This document shows positions 5,040-7,575 of a stretch of DNA of 7,575 bases, one piece after another. The translations under genes were made by a program, and so were the position numbers. A model generated the notes under the pieces. It saw only the letters and a list, made by a program, of their open reading frames with translations. It did no database searches and was not told where the DNA came from. Source of the DNA: an uncultured Lachnospiraceae bacterium (GTDB lineage Bacteria > Bacillota > Clostridia > Lachnospirales > Lachnospiraceae); contig OMRF01000100.1 in the NCBI GenBank assembly GCA_900313435.1, positions 1-7,575 of the forward strand, read 5' to 3'. Numbering within the stretch: the first letter of the stretch is position 1; every line of letters starts with the position of its first letter.

Positions 5040-6917
5040 TCATCTGACCTTTTCACTCATCTCATAGAGGAAACGCGACGGAGAGAGGTAATCCTTACCT
5101 CTCTTTTTTACACATGAAAATAATATCTTTTCCTTTGCCCTGGTCATCGCGACATAGAACATCCGCCTCTCCTCTTCTATATCAGAAGCTTCTATTGCCT
5201 TCTTCGAAGGCGTGACGGTCTCGTTTACGGATAAAAGGACCACCTCGTCAAACTGCAGCCCCTTCGAGCCGTGATATGTGTAGAGAAATACCCGGGACAC
5301 TGCTTTTCTTTCTATATCACCTGAGTTCTCCGCGCTTCTTTCTTCAAAGTATTTCTCAATGGCTTCAAGGAGATCATCCTTCCTTTTACACATCCTTGAA
5401 AGATCTTCTATCTTTGAAAGCAGCATCTCAACAGCGTTCCTTTTTTCAGGATGATGTTTTAAAAAGTCTTCTATGACCCTGTTGTATCCCATAACGTTTA
5501 TTATAAATTTCACTGCTGTCTCCGGCGAAAAACCACGGAGAGTCTTAAGCTGTCTTACAAAATCAAGTACCCTTCCCCTTGCTGCCTCATCATCACTAAA
5601 TGAGGAGACCCAGGACTCAGGAAATACTTCCTCCCGTGAAAGCCCGTATCGAGGGATACGCCGGTCTGGTTTATTCATGACAAAGATAAGATCCTCCCTC
5701 TTATAAGGCTTTCCCTCTTCAACGCACGAATTTCTAAGATAGGCTGAAATATCCTTTAATATGAAATCAGTAAGCTCCCCACCCTTACCCGAACTTTCAG
5801 AAAAAGGCGAATAATAATTTATCCCCTCATTCTTAAGATGATCCATTATCTCATAGGTCTCGCTCCTGTTCCTTGCAAGAACGGCTATGGTCTTATCATT
5901 GCACTCGCTCAAGAATTTTTTTATATGTCTAATGACAAATCCATCCTGAGCTGCTTCATCCATATGCATTATCATGGTAATCTTCCCCGTCATGCCGGTC
6001 CTTGATTCAAGGGTCTTTTCAAATCTGTTTTTGTTTTCTCTAATCAGCTTTGATGAAAGGGTGACCACCTTCTCTGCACACCTGTAATTTCCGCGGATAG
6101 AAATGACTTTTACATTTTCAGACTCTTTAGTGAACTTCTTAAGTATCATGGGATCCGCGCCTCTGAAGGAATAGATGGACTGATCGTCATCTCCTACGAG
6201 AAAGACGTTTCGCCTTTCCCCGGAAAGCTTTTGCACGCATTTATATTGAAGGAGGTTCATGTCCTGGGCTTCATCCACGAGGAAATAGGAATACTTCCGG
6301 TGGAGCCGGGAAAGGAACTCGTTATCGCTTTCAAGCTTTTTAAGAAAGATAGTCAGCATATCATCAAAGTCAAGAAGTCCGTACAGACTCTTTCTCTTTT
6401 CGTATAAAGAATAATACTTTTGAAAATCTTCATGTGTTATCCCGCATTTTTCCCCGCCATCCGAAAGATCCCTGCCTCCAAAGTTCTTCATCTTTGAGAT
6501 ATCACCGGATAGCAGATCAAAGGTATCCTCCCGCTCATTTTGAAGCATAGAAAGCGAGGAGGCGACCTCCTTCATGAAAAGCAGTTTGTTTTTTCCCGTG
6601 AGAATTTTGAAATCCCTGAAACTCTTATCTGATCTTAAGAAAGAAAAAAAGATGGAATGAAATGTACCAAAGGTAATGCTCTTAATCCCGTGATCACCGG
6701 AATCAAAAAGCGCTTTATAGAAACGCTCTTTCATCTCCGCGGCCGACTCCCTGGTGAAGGTGACCACCATGATACTCTCCGGCGGCACGTTTTTTTCCTT
6801 TATCAGGAACTTTAGCCGCTCAACTATCACGGTGGTCTTCCCGGAACCCGGTCCTGCCAGCACAAGGCAGGGACCGGTGTCATGTTCGATAGCTTGTTTC
6901 TGGTCTTTATCAAGCAT
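5040..6917 (-). CDS. UvrD/PcrA-type superfamily 1 DNA helicase
   Basis: A 625-residue ATP-dependent 3'-5' DNA helicase/translocase by family. All motifs are visible in order: Q motif LDKDQKQAI (2-10), Walker A AGPGSGKTT (21-29), Ia VVTFTRESAAEMKERF (51-66), Ib FGTFHS (83-88), DFDDML (183-188), Walker B LVDEAQD (213-219), III VGDDDQSIYSFRGA (241-254), IV NYR (277-279), V YHGSKGLQFD (548-557) and VI EERRMFYVAMTRAKEKILF (582-600). All key residues for ATP binding and hydrolysis are present, so it should be active. It ends about 25 residues after motif VI, so it lacks the C-terminal extension that makes PcrA/UvrD about 720-740 residues. I therefore leave out a pcrA or uvrD symbol. The ATG at 6917 starts 5 bases after the gltX stop, with GAAGAGG 13 nt upstream inside gltX, which suggests coupled expression. 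The likely role is DNA repair or recombination. Confidence 0.95.
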   Translation of the reverse strand: MLDKDQKQAIEHDTGPCLVLAGPGSGKTTVIVERLKFLIKEKNVPPESIMVVTFTRESAAEMKERFYKALFDSGDHGIKSITFGTFHSIFFSFLRSDKSFRDFKILTGKNKLLFMKEVASSLSMLQNEREDTFDLLSGDISKMKNFGGRDLSDGGEKCGITHEDFQKYYSLYEKRKSLYGLLDFDDMLTIFLKKLESDNEFLSRLHRKYSYFLVDEAQDMNLLQYKCVQKLSGERRNVFLVGDDDQSIYSFRGADPMILKKFTKESENVKVISIRGNYRCAEKVVTLSSKLIRENKNRFEKTLESRTGMTGKITMIMHMDEAAQDGFVIRHIKKFLSECNDKTIAVLARNRSETYEIMDHLKNEGINYYSPFSESSGKGGELTDFILKDISAYLRNSCVEEGKPYKREDLIFVMNKPDRRIPRYGLSREEVFPESWVSSFSDDEAARGRVLDFVRQLKTLRGFSPETAVKFIINVMGYNRVIEDFLKHHPEKRNAVEMLLSKIEDLSRMCKRKDDLLEAIEKYFEERSAENSGDIERKAVSRVFLYTYHGSKGLQFDEVVLLSVNETVTPSKKAIEASDIEEERRMFYVAMTRAKEKILFSCVKKRGKDYLSPSRFLYEMSEKVR

Positions 6918-6922
6918 CTATG

Positions 6923-7575
6923 TCACTTTTCCTCTTCAAGCTTTGAAATAGCGTCATTGATGCGCGAAAGTGACTCTTCTTTTCCGAAGAGTTCAAGAAG
7001 CTCCGTCGCTCCTGCGGGAGTAGTTGCTTTCCCTGAAAGAGCTGTCCTTATAGGCCACATCACATAGCCCGTCTTATATTCATGATCCTTCCCAAAGGCT
7101 GAGAGCCTTTCAAAAAGAGCGTCATTGCTGTAATCCTCCTGCTCTGAGAGCACAGGAAGGACCTCTTTAAGAAGTTGAAGAGAATTTTCAGGATCTGTCT
7201 TCATTTTCTTATGGGTATAAAGGCTCACATCATACGAAGGCACCTGATCCATAAAATCAGTCAGCTCAGCGATATCGGTAAATCTCTCGATCCGGCTCTG
7301 AACCATTCCTGCCACCTTTTTCAGATCGAGATCGCTCTTTACAGCCTCTTTAAGATAAGGCTCTGCTTTTTCATAAAAGCTTTCGAAAGGAAGCTTCTTT
7401 ATATATTCCCCGTTCATCCATGAAAGTTTTGTCATGTCAAAAGCTGCGGGAGACTTGTTTATCCTGTTGTAATCAAAACTCTTAACAAGTTCTGAAAGGC
7501 TCATAATCTCGTTTTCGCCCTCGGGGCTCCAACCGAGGAGGGCTACAAAATTCACAACAGCATCCGTCAAAAAGC
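6923..7575 (-). CDS. gltX: Glutamyl-tRNA synthetase, C-terminal part
   Basis: About 217 residues of a class I glutamyl-tRNA synthetase, which charges tRNA-Glu (and in many Firmicutes also tRNA-Gln as a step toward Gln-tRNA). The gene enters from the right edge; roughly the first 270 residues of an expected 480-500 are outside, including the HIGH and KMSKR motifs. Diagnostic segments are LTDAVVNFVALLGWSPEGE just inside the edge, then FDYNRINKSPAAFDMTKLSW and MNGEYIKKL, followed by the helical anticodon-binding domain. Near the C-terminus YVMWPIRTALSGKATTPAG (a GltX hallmark) and ELLELFGKEESLSRI lead to the stop at 6923-6925. The apparent internal starts near the edge are ordinary Leu codons, so no start is called. 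The helicase gene follows after 5 bases. Discriminating and non-discriminating forms cannot be told apart from this fragment. Confidence 0.96.
   Translation of the reverse strand, partial: FLTDAVVNFVALLGWSPEGENEIMSLSELVKSFDYNRINKSPAAFDMTKLSWMNGEYIKKLPFESFYEKAEPYLKEAVKSDLDLKKVAGMVQSRIERFTDIAELTDFMDQVPSYDVSLYTHKKMKTDPENSLQLLKEVLPVLSEQEDYSNDALFERLSAFGKDHEYKTGYVMWPIRTALSGKATTPAGATELLELFGKEESLSRINDAISKLEEEK
6931..6937 (-). promoter_or_regulatory. Ribosome binding site of the helicase gene inside gltX
   Basis: GAAGAGG reads leftward and lies in the last codons of gltX. The 13-nt spacer to the ATG at 6917 contains the gltX TGA stop. This arrangement supports translational coupling of the two genes. 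Confidence 0.5.

Overview
The window looks like chromosomal DNA of a Clostridia member, most probably Lachnospiraceae. The evidence is a moderate GC content judged by eye, clear SigA-type promoters, Firmicutes-like aminoacyl-tRNA synthetases, and families I associate with that group (DUF5662, DHHW, DUF1292). This placement is an inference from family recognition, not from a database search. Six genes are complete or nearly so, one runs off the right edge, and coding density is very high. I see no mobile element, CRISPR array, tRNA or rRNA.

Right part, minus strand (transcription runs right to left). The C-terminal half of glutamyl-tRNA synthetase (gltX) is followed after 5 bases by a 625-residue UvrD/PcrA-type superfamily 1 helicase. 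The two are very likely co-transcribed. Just after the helicase stop a new promoter (TTGTAA, 17 bp, TATCAT) drives a membrane-anchored DHHW-family protein, a relative of the AlgX/AlgJ SGNH-like O-acetyltransferases. It has a transmembrane anchor, a Ser/Ala-rich linker and intact catalytic-type motifs, but no acyltransferase partner gene is in the window.

Middle. A DUF1292 gene on the plus strand converges on the DHHW gene with 8 bases between the stops. Its promoter (TTGCGA, 17 bp, TATAAT) ends only 7 bases before the best start codon, which predicts a leaderless mRNA. A divergent promoter (TTGAAA, 17 bp, TATAAT) lies about 40 bp away and fires left.

Left part, minus strand. The divergent promoter drives three overlapping genes. 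The first is a 627-residue GH13 protein of the glycogen-debranching (GlgX/isoamylase) subfamily. The second is a DUF5662 protein, overlapping it by 32 nt. The third is tryptophanyl-tRNA synthetase (trpS), overlapping by 8 nt and cut by the left edge just before its C-terminus. There is no room for a Trp T-box leader in front of trpS.

The strongest surprise is the GH13 protein. Fold-defining and subfamily-defining motifs are preserved over the whole length, yet the catalytic nucleophile, the acid/base Glu, the third Asp, and the conserved His and Arg residues of the active site are all replaced. It reads as a maintained pseudoenzyme, probably a non-hydrolytic glucan-binding or regulatory protein, co-expressed with DUF5662 and trpS.
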